Counted from the stretch's first letter, positions 1 through 9,612 are shown. The stretch: 64,000 nt of DNA from Maribacter aquimaris (GCF_014596745.1 NZ_JABTCF010000001.1:62001-126000); one strand, 5' to 3'. The notes: a model not told the origin generated them from the sequence alone. Made by a program: numbers and translations.

Positions 1-1060
1 TCATAGTGTTCACCATGGCCTTGAAACATGTCACTGCATTGGCTTCATTCCCTGTTGATGCTTTTTGCTCTTCTATGAATTTTGTGGTGGATGACCAATA
101 AGTTTGCATCATTCCGAGATAATGCCCAGCCATTTCCGGAGTGGAATTCGTTTTAAAATCATGCATCATACTCACTTGGTCCACTGCCACTTCGGGTTTA
201 CGCCATGGACAAGTTATGACATCGAATCCCTTTATCGCAAAATAAGCTGCTGTAGGAAAGGCCTTCTCGTAATGCCAATCACAAATAACTACGGATTTCG
301 GGATCATTTCAATGGCCCTGGCTGTATTATTCATCGAAGCCTCCCACATTCCAATACCCGTTAGGGCACCATCAATCAGACGATCACCCCAAATCCATAA
401 CCGTGCTCCCCGTTGGGCTAAATGATTATTGATCTTAATCAATTCACCGGCAAATAAAGTAGCGGGATCCATCCCCTTACAACGTGGGCAATTATCATCC
501 GCTAAATAAAATACCTCGTCCATACCGGCATGAAAGGCGTCGGCTTCGAAAACATCCAAAATTTCATCCATCAAATCAAAAACTACCTCATGTACTTTGG
601 GATGTAAGGGACAATAACTCTTACAATACAAACCATCATCATTAGGCCAAACATAATTTTCTGGCAATGCAATATGTGGTGTTTCATCAAATTCCGGGTA
701 TACCTGCAACAATTTGGTATGTTCAGAATGCCAACTTTGATGGCCCAACAAATTTACTTGAGGTATTATATTGATGTTTAGTGTTTTACACTTGTTTACA
801 ATTTGCTTTACTTGAACCTTACTCAAAGGATTTCCCCCCCGTAATTCGGGTCTTGACTCATAGGAATAATTATAATCCACCCTTAAAACCAAGGTGTTGA
901 TTCCGTTTGGGGCCAATTCATTTTCCAAAAAATCGATAAACGGTCCAACCTGATCCGATGGTGGGGCGGATATACAAAACCCCTTTACTTCAAAAGTATT
1001 TTGGGCAATGAGGCACATGGACGGGGAAAGCAGTAAAAGGAAGAAAAATAAACGTTTCAT
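1..1060 (-). CDS. Family 20 glycoside hydrolase-like secreted protein (partial, C-terminus beyond window)
   Basis: About 353 codons are visible and the frame stays open to the window edge, so the 3' end is missing. Residues 1-20 form a signal peptide ending in LIAQ. The middle shows the pattern FHAGMDEVF at about 177-185; its adjacent Asp-Glu pair (D181, E182) matches the catalytic Asp-Glu pair of GH20 beta-N-acetylhexosaminidases. A Cys-rich CPRC follows at about 191-194. GH20 enzymes release terminal N-acetylhexosamines by substrate-assisted catalysis. I infer an exported glycosidase acting in the periplasm or at the surface. The N-terminal GH20 domain is not obvious, so this may be a divergent member; family placement is fairly likely and substrate is unknown. 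Confidence 0.65.
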   Translation of the reverse strand, partial: MKRLFFFLLLLSPSMCLIAQNTFEVKGFCISAPPSDQVGPFIDFLENELAPNGINTLVLRVDYNYSYESRPELRGGNPLSKVQVKQIVNKCKTLNINIIPQVNLLGHQSWHSEHTKLLQVYPEFDETPHIALPENYVWPNDDGLYCKSYCPLHPKVHEVVFDLMDEILDVFEADAFHAGMDEVFYLADDNCPRCKGMDPATLFAGELIKINNHLAQRGARLWIWGDRLIDGALTGIGMWEASMNNTARAIEMIPKSVVICDWHYEKAFPTAAYFAIKGFDVITCPWRKPEVAVDQVSMMHDFKTNSTPEMAGHYLGMMQTYWSSTTKFIEEQKASTGNEANAVTCFKAMVNTM

Positions 1061-1248
1061 AAGGCTCGGTTTTTGTACAAAAATTACCCAAAAGAAATCA
1101 GCATTGCTTCAAACCAGTAATTTGTTTCCCTATTTTTTTTGATTTTAAAGGGAATACTTTTTTTGTGATCTACCCCTTAAAAACAATTTTAAACAGTTCT
1201 TTTAATCCCCAAAGAGAGGCTATTCGAATCGTTATGATTATTTCCTTC

Positions 1249-1923
1249 TTAATTTTCCATGGCTTTCGCAATTGCAGCTTCTACCAAAGGAGCCATTACT
1301 TCATACCCCAATTTTGTAGGGTGGACTTCATCACGGGCATATTTCTTGGGCAATCCATTACGTTCATCGGCCATAACTGAAAAGTAATCAAGATAAACAT
1401 GATCTTCTTTTTCGGCATACGCACGCAACATGCTATTTAATTTTATTATTTTTTTTGACGGTTCCAACCCGGGTTTCCATGGATAGTCAAACACGGGAAG
1501 TACCGAGGAAATGACCACTTTTATACCATTGGCCTCAGCCAATTCCGCCATCGATTTTATATTATCGGCAATCATTTCCAGTGTCGACGGACCTGTATTA
1601 CCTGCAATGTCATTGGTACCGGCCAGTATGACCACTACCTTTGGTTGTAAGGCGATAACATCCTGGCGAAACCTTACCAGCATTTGTGGGGTAGTTTGAC
1701 CACCTATTCCCCTGTTGATATATGGTTTGCCTTCAAAAAATTCCGGAACGGTATTGATCCAGCCAATGGTGATGGAATTCCCCATAAATACAACCCTATC
1801 CTCATGGGCACCAGGTAAACCTATTTTGGCATTGTCTGCCCTAAACTGTTCTAGATTTGCCCAGTCCTGGGCTTGAGAAACGTTAATCATTAAAAAAGCT
1901 ACTAAAATAACTATAGACCTCAT
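1249..1923 (-). CDS. SGNH/GDSL-family hydrolase, exported
   Basis: A 224-residue protein with a signal peptide (residues 1-18, ending SQA). The SGNH blocks are in order: FMGNSIT with the nucleophile Ser50, a Gly near 74 in RGIGG, the AGTND block with Asn104, and DEVHPTKLG with Asp198 and His201. The family includes esterases, lipases and carbohydrate acetyl-esterases; the NSITIGW form of block I is common in Bacteroidota enzymes linked to glycan deacetylation, so an acyl- or acetyl-esterase is my best guess. It lies upstream of, and on the same strand as, the GH20-like gene, about 190 bp apart, which fits a shared glycan role. A perfect -7 box lies 29 bp before the start. Confidence 0.85.
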   Translation of the reverse strand: MRSIVILVAFLMINVSQAQDWANLEQFRADNAKIGLPGAHEDRVVFMGNSITIGWINTVPEFFEGKPYINRGIGGQTTPQMLVRFRQDVIALQPKVVVILAGTNDIAGNTGPSTLEMIADNIKSMAELAEANGIKVVISSVLPVFDYPWKPGLEPSKKIIKLNSMLRAYAEKEDHVYLDYFSVMADERNGLPKKYARDEVHPTKLGYEVMAPLVEAAIAKAMEN

Positions 1924-1951
1924 AAAATTTGAATGTAATGGATTAAGCTAT

Positions 1952-1959
1952 CAAAGATA
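1952..1959 (-). promoter_or_regulatory. -7 promoter box of the SGNH hydrolase gene
   Basis: On the minus strand this reads TATCTTTG, a perfect match to the Bacteroidota -7 consensus TAnnTTTG. It sits 29 bp upstream of the SGNH start codon. No convincing -33 TTTG is seen at the expected spacing. Confidence 0.45.
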
Positions 1960-2041
1960 CCTATTATCAAGAATAAACATACGCTGCCAGACCCTAAAAA
2001 TCGTCTTGGAGAAAACTTAATACCCTTGAATTGGTTTTCCT

Positions 2042-2680
2042 TTATAAGAAATCAGAAGCAGCGGAAGCCATGGCCTCAAAATCCTGGAAGAATTGTCCTA
2101 TATGCCTTCCATCCACTATAGCATGGTGGGCCTGTACCGATAAAGGCATCCATGTTTTTCCGTCCTGTTCAAAAAATTTTCCCCAAACGATTCGCGGCAC
2201 ACTATCGGAAGGGTGGTAATGCATAGCATGTTGTATGCTCGTAAAACTCACCCAAGGAAAAGTGGACATGAATAAAAAATCATCACGTCCTATCTCATCT
2301 TCCAGCGAAGGATTCGTTTTCATGTTTTCCATAATCGTCGAAGCCTTATCAAAAAACACATTAGAATCGTATGAAAAGTCCACCGAACAGAAACTAAAGA
2401 CATCCGCGACATCTGTCGATACCGTAAAGGAAGGATGTGCCAAAGGATGTTCCACTACTTCATCCCCTCGAATACGCCATCTAAATTCAGGGATTTCATT
2501 GGCTGTTCGGGCCAATAAATAGACCATACCAATATTAATTGGAAATTTATGATCCTTTAGAAAGGGGAGTAGTATGCTAATATCAACATTGGCGGTAACG
2601 TTGAAATGCGGATGGTTCATTTCCCGAAAAAAATCAAAATGCTTTTTGCGGTGCGGATTGCTGAAATCTACTTTTTTCAT
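2042..2680 (-). CDS. Chloramphenicol acetyltransferase-like acyltransferase
   Basis: A 212-residue protein, the usual size of a type A CAT subunit. The hallmark HHAIVDG motif is at about 185-191, containing the catalytic His and the structural Asp of the CAT fold, and the N-terminus (FSNPHRKKHFDFF) is also CAT-like. Family members use acetyl-CoA to O-acetylate a small hydroxylated substrate; many chromosomal Bacteroidota copies have no shown drug-resistance role, so the substrate cannot be named. Its start directly follows the stop codon of the upstream S10 peptidase gene, so the two are probably co-transcribed. No signal peptide is present, so it should be cytoplasmic. Confidence 0.8.
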   Translation of the reverse strand: MKKVDFSNPHRKKHFDFFREMNHPHFNVTANVDISILLPFLKDHKFPINIGMVYLLARTANEIPEFRWRIRGDEVVEHPLAHPSFTVSTDVADVFSFCSVDFSYDSNVFFDKASTIMENMKTNPSLEDEIGRDDFLFMSTFPWVSFTSIQHAMHYHPSDSVPRIVWGKFFEQDGKTWMPLSVQAHHAIVDGRHIGQFFQDFEAMASAASDFL

Positions 2681-4165
2681 TCAATATTTAGCGCTTTTTC
2701 CATTAGACATTGTTCGTTTTATAAAGACTCTAATATCCTCATTGGCCTGTTGCAGGTCCTCTTTTCTTAGGTACATCATATGTCCACTTCGATAGCCCTT
2801 AAATTCGAAGCGATCTTTCATACGACCACTGGGGTCCACTTGCCACATGGTGTATTTGGCATTGAAATAGGTAGTGGCACCATCGTAATAACCGGATTGT
2901 ATCAAAACATTCAAAAAGGGGTTTTGGGCCATGGCCTGACGAAGATTCTCCCTGGTATTGTCGTTTTCATTGTTCCATGGACGGACAGGCCCGAACATAT
3001 TGTATTTAATATCGGTCTTAAAATTCAATTCTTCCTGCAAATAGTAGTTGATGGCCGGGGTGAAACTGTGCGACCATGAGGATATCTCTGCATTATAGTC
3101 GGGCCGCCCACCAAACATTTGACGGTCTATTCCCAAATACCGTGAGTCTAACCTACCGGTGGTATAACCTTCGTCCTGCAACAGATGTTTCCAAAAATAC
3201 CGTGTTGATACGACCAAATTCTGGTCGAGGATCTCTTTTTCAGACAATCCGGAATAGTAGGCCATTTTTTTGGCAACAGCGTTTTTTTCAGCGCTGTCTA
3301 TAAATCCTCCCTTACTAAGGGCAGGAATCAATGTGTTTAAGGTAAATTCCTCGGTTTCGGGTAAGATTTCAAGGAGATCTTTTTGTTGTAATGCGGCAGG
3401 TAATTTTTTATGATGCCAAGCCGTAGCGGTAAAATAGGGTAGACTAATGGCATCAGAAACCGGTCCTCCTTTTCGTATAACCTTATAATCCGCAGGGGAA
3501 ACCATTATTACCCCATTCAAATACATCCATTGCTGGTTTTGCAAGGCCAATGAAAGTCCCATAACCCTTGTACCTCCATAACTTTCCCCGATAATGTATT
3601 TTGGGGAACGCCACCTATTGTTACGGGTAACAAAAGTGTTCAACCACTCCGCCAAATATTTAATATCGGCATTTATTCCGAAAAAAGTATCCCGGTTTAC
3701 CTCCTTACCTGTTTCCGGAATGGTACGTGAATAGCCTGTGTTGGCCGGATTTACGTAAACTATATCGGTAACATCCAATACGGAATAGGGGTTTTCCTTT
3801 ACACCGTATGGCTGTACAGGATATCCTTCATCATCAATTTTAAGCATTCTCGGACCTGTATATGCCAAATGCATCCAAACCGAGGCCGATCCAGGACCCC
3901 CATTAAAGGATATAAGCAACGGTCTAGAAGCGCGATCCTTTACATTATTCTTGGTATAATAGGTATAATGCAATGCTGCCATAGGTTTGCCAGATTCATC
4001 CCAAACGGGTTGTGTTCCCGTTTTTGCCGTGTAATTCAAAGGACTTCCATTTATGGTAACACTATGTTGTGTGGTAACAACGGTATCAACGGGAAGTTTT
4101 CGTTCTTGGGCATGCACTAGGCCAAAGCCTACAAGCAGACTTAAAATAAATAAAGTTCTTTTCAT
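2681..4165 (-). CDS. S10 family serine carboxypeptidase-like peptidase, exported
   Basis: A 494-residue protein with a signal peptide (1-19, ending VHA). The S10 oxyanion block FNGGPGSAS lies at about 88-95, and the nucleophile elbow GESYGG places Ser195 in the active site. The remaining catalytic residues fit Asp in QSGYYDGAT and His in YRSGHMMY near the C-terminus. S10 enzymes remove C-terminal residues from peptides, often at acidic pH; here the product is probably periplasmic and helps digest external protein. It is followed without a gap by the CAT-like gene. A perfect 6-bp inverted repeat lies just upstream of the start. Confidence 0.88.
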   Translation of the reverse strand: MKRTLFILSLLVGFGLVHAQERKLPVDTVVTTQHSVTINGSPLNYTAKTGTQPVWDESGKPMAALHYTYYTKNNVKDRASRPLLISFNGGPGSASVWMHLAYTGPRMLKIDDEGYPVQPYGVKENPYSVLDVTDIVYVNPANTGYSRTIPETGKEVNRDTFFGINADIKYLAEWLNTFVTRNNRWRSPKYIIGESYGGTRVMGLSLALQNQQWMYLNGVIMVSPADYKVIRKGGPVSDAISLPYFTATAWHHKKLPAALQQKDLLEILPETEEFTLNTLIPALSKGGFIDSAEKNAVAKKMAYYSGLSEKEILDQNLVVSTRYFWKHLLQDEGYTTGRLDSRYLGIDRQMFGGRPDYNAEISSWSHSFTPAINYYLQEELNFKTDIKYNMFGPVRPWNNENDNTRENLRQAMAQNPFLNVLIQSGYYDGATTYFNAKYTMWQVDPSGRMKDRFEFKGYRSGHMMYLRKEDLQQANEDIRVFIKRTMSNGKSAKY

Positions 4166-4170
4166 TGTAT

Positions 4171-4188
4171 TCCTGAATTTGGTCAGGA
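4171..4188. repeat. Inverted repeat upstream of the S10 peptidase gene
   Basis: Arms TCCTGA and TCAGGA are separated by six bases, five bases upstream of the S10 start codon on the minus strand. There is no adjacent T-run on either strand, so a terminator is unlikely. It could be an operator or a small hairpin in the 5' leader. Confidence 0.3.
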
Positions 4189-4259
4189 TTAAAAGTAGGG
4201 AATTTGTATGGAAAAACCCATTGGTTTACCCGACTTACGAATGAAGAATAGGGGAGGAA

Positions 4260-5024
4260 CTAGAATTTTTCAAAAACCCCAAGTCCAAATAGTGCAAAAT
4301 CATATTTTACGGGATCACTGGGGTCTAATTTACGAAGTGCGGTATCCAATTCCATAAGCGCCTTGGCATCATTCTGCTTACGTTGTAATAATCCGAGTTT
4401 TCTTGCTACATTACCAGAGTGCACATCCAACGGACAAGAAAGTTGTTTGGGTTGGATTTGTGTCCATAAACCGAAATCCACGCCTGTGGATGCATCCCTG
4501 ACCATCCACCGTAAAAACATATTGATACGCTTGGCTGCCGATCCTTTCAAGGGGTCAGAGATGTGCTTGGTGGTTCGTTGTTCGTGGGGTAATTCAAAAA
4601 ACACCTTCTTAAAGCCCGATATGGCGTTTTGTACCGAGTTGGCTTCGACATTGGCAGCAAATACGGCTTCCATTCCACCATGGTTTTGATAAATATGCCG
4701 AAGGCTCTGTATAAAATAAGTTAGGTCCCTACTATTAAAAGTGCGGTGAACAAATCCATCAAATCTTTCAAGGTCATTCGGCGTATGGTTCATGATGAAA
4801 TCATAGGGCGAATGATCAAGCAAGTCCATCATTCTTTTGGCATTGTTAATAATGCTTTTGCGATTCCCCCAGGCAATGGTCGCCGTTAGGAAGCCACTGA
4901 TCTCTATATCTTCCTTTAGGCTGAAAGCATGCGGTATTTGAATGGGATCACTATCCAAAAATTGTACTTGGTTGTATTCCTCAACTTTGACATCCAAAAA
5001 CTCCTTAAGTTCTTTTTGGGTCAT
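4260..5024 (-). CDS. TIGR02757 / DUF2400 family protein
   Basis: A 254-residue cytoplasmic protein recognisable as DUF2400 by the block [12 protein letters not shown] near residue 50 and the C-terminal block around [17 protein letters not shown] (about 197-213). The function is unknown. The C-terminal [10 protein letters not shown] segment (Asp200, His202), followed by [13 protein letters not shown], recalls the VDTHxxR segment of helix-hairpin-helix DNA glycosylases, which is only a visual resemblance. The start codon overlaps the stop of the upstream ABC ATPase gene (ATGA), so translation of the two is probably coupled. Confidence 0.85.
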   Translation of the reverse strand: MTQKELKEFLDVKVEEYNQVQFLDSDPIQIPHAFSLKEDIEISGFLTATIAWGNRKSIINNAKRMMDLLDHSPYDFIMNHTPNDLERFDGFVHRTFNSRDLTYFIQSLRHIYQNHGGMEAVFAANVEANSVQNAISGFKKVFFELPHEQRTTKHISDPLKGSAAKRINMFLRWMVRDASTGVDFGLWTQIQPKQLSCPLDVHSGNVARKLGLLQRKQNDAKALMELDTALRKLDPSDPVKYDFALFGLGVFEKF

Positions 5025-5728
5025 AGTAGGGGTCTATTGGTAAAATCGGCCCATTCAATGCCCGATGCATCGGTAATAAGGCCATCTACCATGGTAAGTT
5101 TGCGATCGGCCAAATCCGCCAATTCTTTATTATGGGTTACAATAACAAAGGTTTGACCAAATTTATCACGCAATTCAAAAAACAATTTGTGGAGATTATC
5201 GGCACTCTCAGAGTCCAGGTTTCCACTGGGTTCATCAGCGAAGATTACCGAGGGGTTGTTGATCAAGGCCCTTGCAACGGCAACACGTTGTTGTTCCCCT
5301 CCGGATAATTCATTGGGCTTGTGGTGAAGGCGATGGGCAAGTCCCAAAAACTCCAACAATTCCTTCGCCCGTTTTTCTGCTTGGTTACGGGGTGTCTTTT
5401 TAATGAATGCAGGAATACAGACATTCTCTAGCGCAGTAAACTCGGGTAATAATTGATGAAATTGAAAAATAAAACCAATATTCTCATTCCGGAAGCGCGC
5501 TATTTCATTATCGGTTAAATCAGTGACTTCCACACCCTTTATCAACAACCTACTGTCTACCTTATTACTTTGGACATCCAAAGTGCCCAAAATTTGTAGG
5601 AGTGTGGTCTTCCCTGCACCCGAGGGTCCCACAATAGAGACGATTTCACCCGATTTAATATGTAGGTCTACTCCTTTTAATACTTGTAAATCCCCATAAA
5701 ACTTTTGGATATTGGTGGCTTGGATCAT
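5021..5728 (-). CDS. LolD-like ABC transporter ATP-binding protein
   Basis: A 235-residue ABC ATPase of the LolD/MacB group. The Walker A motif GPSGAGKT lies at about 34-41, the signature LSGGEQQR at 141-148, and Walker B VIFADEP at 161-167. The length is typical of stand-alone LolD subunits that power lipoprotein release from the inner membrane or export by MacB-type pumps; the partner permease is not in this window. The start is placed at the ATG before IQATNIQ because the open frame upstream of it is not LolD-like. It overlaps the DUF2400 gene by 4 bp. LolD assignment is likely but not certain among related ATPases. Confidence 0.85.
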   Translation of the reverse strand: MIQATNIQKFYGDLQVLKGVDLHIKSGEIVSIVGPSGAGKTTLLQILGTLDVQSNKVDSRLLIKGVEVTDLTDNEIARFRNENIGFIFQFHQLLPEFTALENVCIPAFIKKTPRNQAEKRAKELLEFLGLAHRLHHKPNELSGGEQQRVAVARALINNPSVIFADEPSGNLDSESADNLHKLFFELRDKFGQTFVIVTHNKELADLADRKLTMVDGLITDASGIEWADFTNRPLL

Positions 5729-5926
5729 TGATGCTTTTTTTACAGTTCGAAAATTAATCAATAGCCAAGACATACCAAAACAACGCGGTAGATAACAATA
5801 CTGTTTTCTTGTTTTATTTTAATGAATTAAGCGTTAAATTGTCATCCTATAATCTTTACGGGAAAAAAAGGTCCTTAAAAGGGGGAAAACGCACTTAGCG
5901 AACAACGTAAGTAACAAAATCACAAA

Positions 5927-6526
5927 ATGACACCATATAGAAGTTTTGAGGAATATGATTTGGAAATCACCAAAGATGTTCAAGAACGGTATGCTAAAAT
6001 AATTGAGGAAATAGGGGAGGACGTCTCACGGGAGGGATTGATGAAAACCCCTGAAAGAGCGGCAAAGGCCATGCTTTTTCTTACCCAAGGCTATGAGCAG
6101 GATGCGGCACAGATTTTAAAGAGTGCCATGTTCAATGAGTCGTACAATGAAATGGTCATCGTAAAGGATATTGAACTGTACTCCCTTTGTGAACACCATA
6201 TGTTGCCCTTTTTTGGCAAAGCACATATCGCCTATATTCCTGACGGACAAATAGTTGGTCTTAGCAAATTACCGCGCATCGTTGATGTATTTGCACGGAG
6301 ATTACAGGTTCAGGAACGATTAACCGAACAAATATTGGACTGTATCAACGATACCTTAAAACCCCAAGGTGTTGCCGTGGTGATCGAGGCTTCGCATATG
6401 TGTATGATGATGCGGGGTGTACAGAAACAAAATTCGGTAACCACTACCTCTGGATTCCGGGGAAGTTTTGTAAAAGAAGAGACCCGAAACGAATTTTTAA
6501 AGTTGATCAGTTCAAGCCTGTCCTAG
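5927..6526 (+). CDS. folE: GTP cyclohydrolase I (type IA)
   Basis: A 199-residue homologue of FolE, which converts GTP to 7,8-dihydroneopterin triphosphate, the first step of folate and pterin synthesis. The zinc ligands are visible as Cys88 and His91 in LCEHHMLPF and Cys159 in SHMCMMMRG, and the [10 protein letters not shown] block at 111-120 is intact. The extended N-terminus and length are normal for the family. It is divergent from the LolD-like gene across about 200 bp and is followed by a small membrane protein gene after about 70 bp. Confidence 0.96.
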   Translation: MTPYRSFEEYDLEITKDVQERYAKIIEEIGEDVSREGLMKTPERAAKAMLFLTQGYEQDAAQILKSAMFNESYNEMVIVKDIELYSLCEHHMLPFFGKAHIAYIPDGQIVGLSKLPRIVDVFARRLQVQERLTEQILDCINDTLKPQGVAVVIEASHMCMMMRGVQKQNSVTTTSGFRGSFVKEETRNEFLKLISSSLS

Positions 6527-6597
6527 GACGTACAACCAAATGTTCCCAAAATTGGCATTCTTATTGCTATGTGAATAATGGATCTATAATTTAAGAA

Positions 6598-6906
6598 ATG
6601 TCAAAAAATAAAGATAAAAAATACAAAACCCTATTCTTGGGGCTATTGTTCGACGGTATTGGAATGTTGTCGTTCGCCGTACCTTTTATAGGGGATTTTT
6701 CCGATATTATTTGGGCCCCGTTGGCAGGATGGTTGATGACCCGATTATACAAAGGTAAAATTGGTCAAGCCGCTGGATTGGTTACGTTTATCGAGGAAAT
6801 TATTCCAGGGTTGGATGTAGTTCCTACATTTACGATCATGTGGATTTACACCTATTTGATTAAAGGCACAAAAAAAGGAAAGACAATCGATATCAAAACT
6901 GATTGA
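6598..6906 (+). CDS. Small conserved membrane protein of unknown function
   Basis: A 102-residue protein. After a Lys-rich N-terminus (residues 2-12) there are probably three hydrophobic stretches at about 13-27, 33-45 and 75-92, separated by short polar loops and ending in a Lys-rich tail (KGTKKGK). The central segment contains FIEEIIPGLDVVPTFT, whose conserved appearance recalls small bacterial membrane proteins of undefined role. It lies about 70 bp after folE on the same strand and could be co-transcribed. I do not recognise a named function. Confidence 0.7.
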   Translation: MSKNKDKKYKTLFLGLLFDGIGMLSFAVPFIGDFSDIIWAPLAGWLMTRLYKGKIGQAAGLVTFIEEIIPGLDVVPTFTIMWIYTYLIKGTKKGKTIDIKTD

Positions 6907-6931
6907 TCATCTTTCCTTATTACTTTTTATT

Positions 6932-9187
6932 TTAAAAAGGTATACTTACCGCCATTGAAATGTTCCTTCCAATATTTGGAATCAAATCGGTTTTTAAGCG
7001 GGACAAATGCGAAATATAGGTTTTATCAAAGATATTGTTGGCGCTCAATCTTAGCTCGATAGGTTGTTTATTGAACATGAAACTACCTCCCAAGCCTAAG
7101 TCTACCAAATTGTAATTATCTGAAGGGGTTTCAAATTCATCTACCTTATTTTGCTCAAAAATAGATCTGAGTGTTATAAAGGCATATTCCTCACTCAGCC
7201 AGGTTGATCTACCATCTCCTTCTACCCGAATCGTATTCACTAATTTATTTGCAGGGATCAGCGGAAGATATTCATCATTTTTGCGTTTCCCGATCACGGT
7301 TTCAAAACTACTATTATAATGTAACCAATCTATTGGGTGTGGGTGTAAATGAAACCCGATTTCACCGCCATAGAGTTTAGCGTCTTCCTGTACATAAGCA
7401 AAAACATCGGCCTCATCTATGATTTCCCCATTCGGTTGAATAAAAATGTAATCATTGATATTATTGTAAAATCCGTTTACAAAAAACTCTATATGTTTGT
7501 TGGTATACTCCAATGAAATATCGGTTTGGAAATTTTTCTCATGGTTTAAGTCCGGGTCACCGATTTCATAACGATTTGTTCCTTCATGCGTTCCGTCAGA
7601 AGTCAATTCAGCTAAGTTCGGTGCGCGGAAGCCCGTCGCGAAATTGATCCTTGTGGTCACTTTGTTGAACAATTCCAATTTATAGCCCAAAGCGGCATTG
7701 AAACTATTAAAACTTCGATCAAGAATTTCCGATGTAAGCTTCATAGGTTCTTCTGAGCTAATATTCCTATGGTCGTAACGCAGTCCTAACTGCAATCCAT
7801 TTCGTTTTTCAAAATGAACGTGCGAAGTAGCCAAAACACCGATATCATTGGTTTTGGCATTAGGTATCAATACTTCCTCACCAAAATTGCTATTGGTTTG
7901 GTGCATACCCTGAACGCCGATTATCGTTTCAAACTTACCTAATTCCGGCAAGTGATATTCTGCGCTATAACTAAAAGTAGAGAGGTTCATGTCTAGGGCG
8001 GGGCCTTCTTCATGTACTTCCTCTTCATGTTCTTCTTCCCCTTCTTCCCCATGATCATGTTCCTCCTCAAACTCCTTTCTCTTGTTCATGATATAACCCA
8101 ATGAAACGTTGAGACTGGAATTGTTAAAATAGATACCGGTTTTTGAACTCAGAATATGATTATCTATTTGTTGATAAGGCAACTCTGGGTCACGGTCTTT
8201 TTCCTGTACCCCGATTTCCTCAGGGATTCCTAATTCTGTTGAATTAAAATTATAACGCAACTCTGTCTTTATGGTACTGGACTGATAACCCATTCCTGTT
8301 TTAAGGTCATATTCATTGAACCTCGAATTGGTCAATCGTTCACCATCACCGGTCTTATAGTCAATATGGGAGGCGTAGCTTCCCCTTAAAAGGAATTTGA
8401 GTTTATCTGTTGATGTTTTAATTCCGGCATTCGCCCCTAAACCTTGTGTATTGGTAAAATAATTTAAGTTCACATCTCCCTCCGTGTTATTGGGTTGTGC
8501 GAATTTTTCGGGATTGAAGTAAAGTACCCCACCCATGGCATCCGAACCGTATAGCAGGGAAGCAGGTCCTTTAATAACCTCTACACTTTCCAATCCAGCG
8601 TCATTGATACCCAAACCATGTTCACTTCCAAATTGCTGGTTTTCAAGACGCACTCCTTGGGCATAAACCAATACCCTATTCGCACTGAGGCCACGTATTA
8701 CGGGTTTCCCAATACCAACGCCAGTGGTAATACTCTCTACTCCGGCAATATTTGAAATACCCTCGGAAAGCGTTATTGCACCATTGCCCTTAAGCTCCTT
8801 GATATCGGCTCTTTCCACCTTCATGACATTCTCACTTTGTAATTTGTGAAAAGGTGTCGATACGATGATCTCCTCCATTTCTATAGCGGAGGGGACCAAT
8901 ACTATTTGCAAGGGGCCGGTATGGGAAGAAATGGCCATTTTCTGTTCAAATGTTTCAAAACCTAAAGAGGATATGACCAATTCAAAATTTCCATTGGGAA
9001 TATTGATGATTTCAAAAGAGCCATTGGTATTCGTCGCCGTCCCTTTTTCCAACTCTGGAAAATAAATGGAAACCTGACTTAAAGGGGTACCGTCCTCTGC
9101 ATTGGTAACGGTACCGATAATTGTATTTTGGGCCATACCCGTATAAAAGGATAAGGCCATAATCATGATTAGCAAAGTATGCTTCAT
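6932..9187 (-). CDS. TonB-dependent receptor with carboxypeptidase-like regulatory domain, probable metal uptake
   Basis: A 751-residue outer-membrane receptor. After a signal peptide (1-19) comes a carboxypeptidase D-like domain (about 20-110, starting IIGTVTNAEDGTPL), then a plug domain with ITLSEGISNIAGV and PVIRGLSANRVLVY, then the beta-barrel ending in a C-terminal aromatic (SIPF). A His/Glu-rich stretch at about 370-393, including EEHDHGEEGEEEHEEEVHEE, lies in a predicted extracellular loop. Similar His-rich loops occur in ZnuD-type zinc receptors, so I infer zinc or another divalent metal as substrate. The upstream small His/Cys-rich gene is 44 bp away and on the same strand, supporting a metal-uptake operon. 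Confidence 0.9.
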   Translation of the reverse strand: MKHTLLIMIMALSFYTGMAQNTIIGTVTNAEDGTPLSQVSIYFPELEKGTATNTNGSFEIINIPNGNFELVISSLGFETFEQKMAISSHTGPLQIVLVPSAIEMEEIIVSTPFHKLQSENVMKVERADIKELKGNGAITLSEGISNIAGVESITTGVGIGKPVIRGLSANRVLVYAQGVRLENQQFGSEHGLGINDAGLESVEVIKGPASLLYGSDAMGGVLYFNPEKFAQPNNTEGDVNLNYFTNTQGLGANAGIKTSTDKLKFLLRGSYASHIDYKTGDGERLTNSRFNEYDLKTGMGYQSSTIKTELRYNFNSTELGIPEEIGVQEKDRDPELPYQQIDNHILSSKTGIYFNNSSLNVSLGYIMNKRKEFEEEHDHGEEGEEEHEEEVHEEGPALDMNLSTFSYSAEYHLPELGKFETIIGVQGMHQTNSNFGEEVLIPNAKTNDIGVLATSHVHFEKRNGLQLGLRYDHRNISSEEPMKLTSEILDRSFNSFNAALGYKLELFNKVTTRINFATGFRAPNLAELTSDGTHEGTNRYEIGDPDLNHEKNFQTDISLEYTNKHIEFFVNGFYNNINDYIFIQPNGEIIDEADVFAYVQEDAKLYGGEIGFHLHPHPIDWLHYNSSFETVIGKRKNDEYLPLIPANKLVNTIRVEGDGRSTWLSEEYAFITLRSIFEQNKVDEFETPSDNYNLVDLGLGGSFMFNKQPIELRLSANNIFDKTYISHLSRLKTDLIPNIGRNISMAVSIPF

Positions 9188-9231
9188 AATGTTATGGATT
9201 AAAAATTAAAAAAATAAAATAATCTAGAACG

Positions 9232-9564
9232 CTACGAAGCGGTGGGGGGTCCCCTAAGGGAAAAATGAAGTTTTTGGTACTTACTTAAGAATGTATAGTG
9301 GTATGTAATCTTACTTGGTGCATCAATAACCAGTGGGCCAGGAATAAATACTATTGGAGTGGAACATAAAGGTGAAAGGTTGAAATCATGGAAAACACAA
9401 TCCAATTCCACTTCATGCATATGTAATTTCCCCACTTGGGAGCACTTTGTACTTTTATGATCGTTTAGGGCATGGGAAATCTTAATTATGGATGGTACAC
9501 ATAAGAAAACCACCAATAGCATAGCCATTAGGGACATTGATTTCTTATGCTTAATTAAGTTCAT
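9232..9564 (-). CDS. Small exported or anchored His/Cys-rich protein upstream of the metal TonB receptor
   Basis: A 110-residue protein with a hydrophobic N-terminal segment (about 10-31) and then a small domain with CSQVGKLHMHEVELDC (about 41-56) and a later Cys in LSPLC (about 67). His and Cys spacing suggests a metal-binding loop, but no family is recognised. It sits immediately upstream of the TonB receptor on the same strand. Comparable small DUF2946-like proteins accompany copper or zinc receptors in Proteobacteria; that is an analogy only. A perfect -7 box lies four bases before the start, which would give an almost leaderless mRNA. Confidence 0.72.
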   Translation of the reverse strand: MNLIKHKKSMSLMAMLLVVFLCVPSIIKISHALNDHKSTKCSQVGKLHMHEVELDCVFHDFNLSPLCSTPIVFIPGPLVIDAPSKITYHYTFLSKYQKLHFSLRGPPTAS

Positions 9565-9568
9565 TTTT

Positions 9569-9576
9569 CAAAGTTA
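9569..9576 (-). promoter_or_regulatory. -7 promoter box of the metal-uptake operon
   Basis: The minus strand reads TAACTTTG, a perfect TAnnTTTG. Its last base is four bases from the ATG at 9564, so transcription should start at or next to the start codon. No -33 TTTG is evident. Confidence 0.45.
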
Positions 9577-9612
9577 ACTAATAAACAACCTGTAAAAATT
9601 GTTAAGAAAAGT

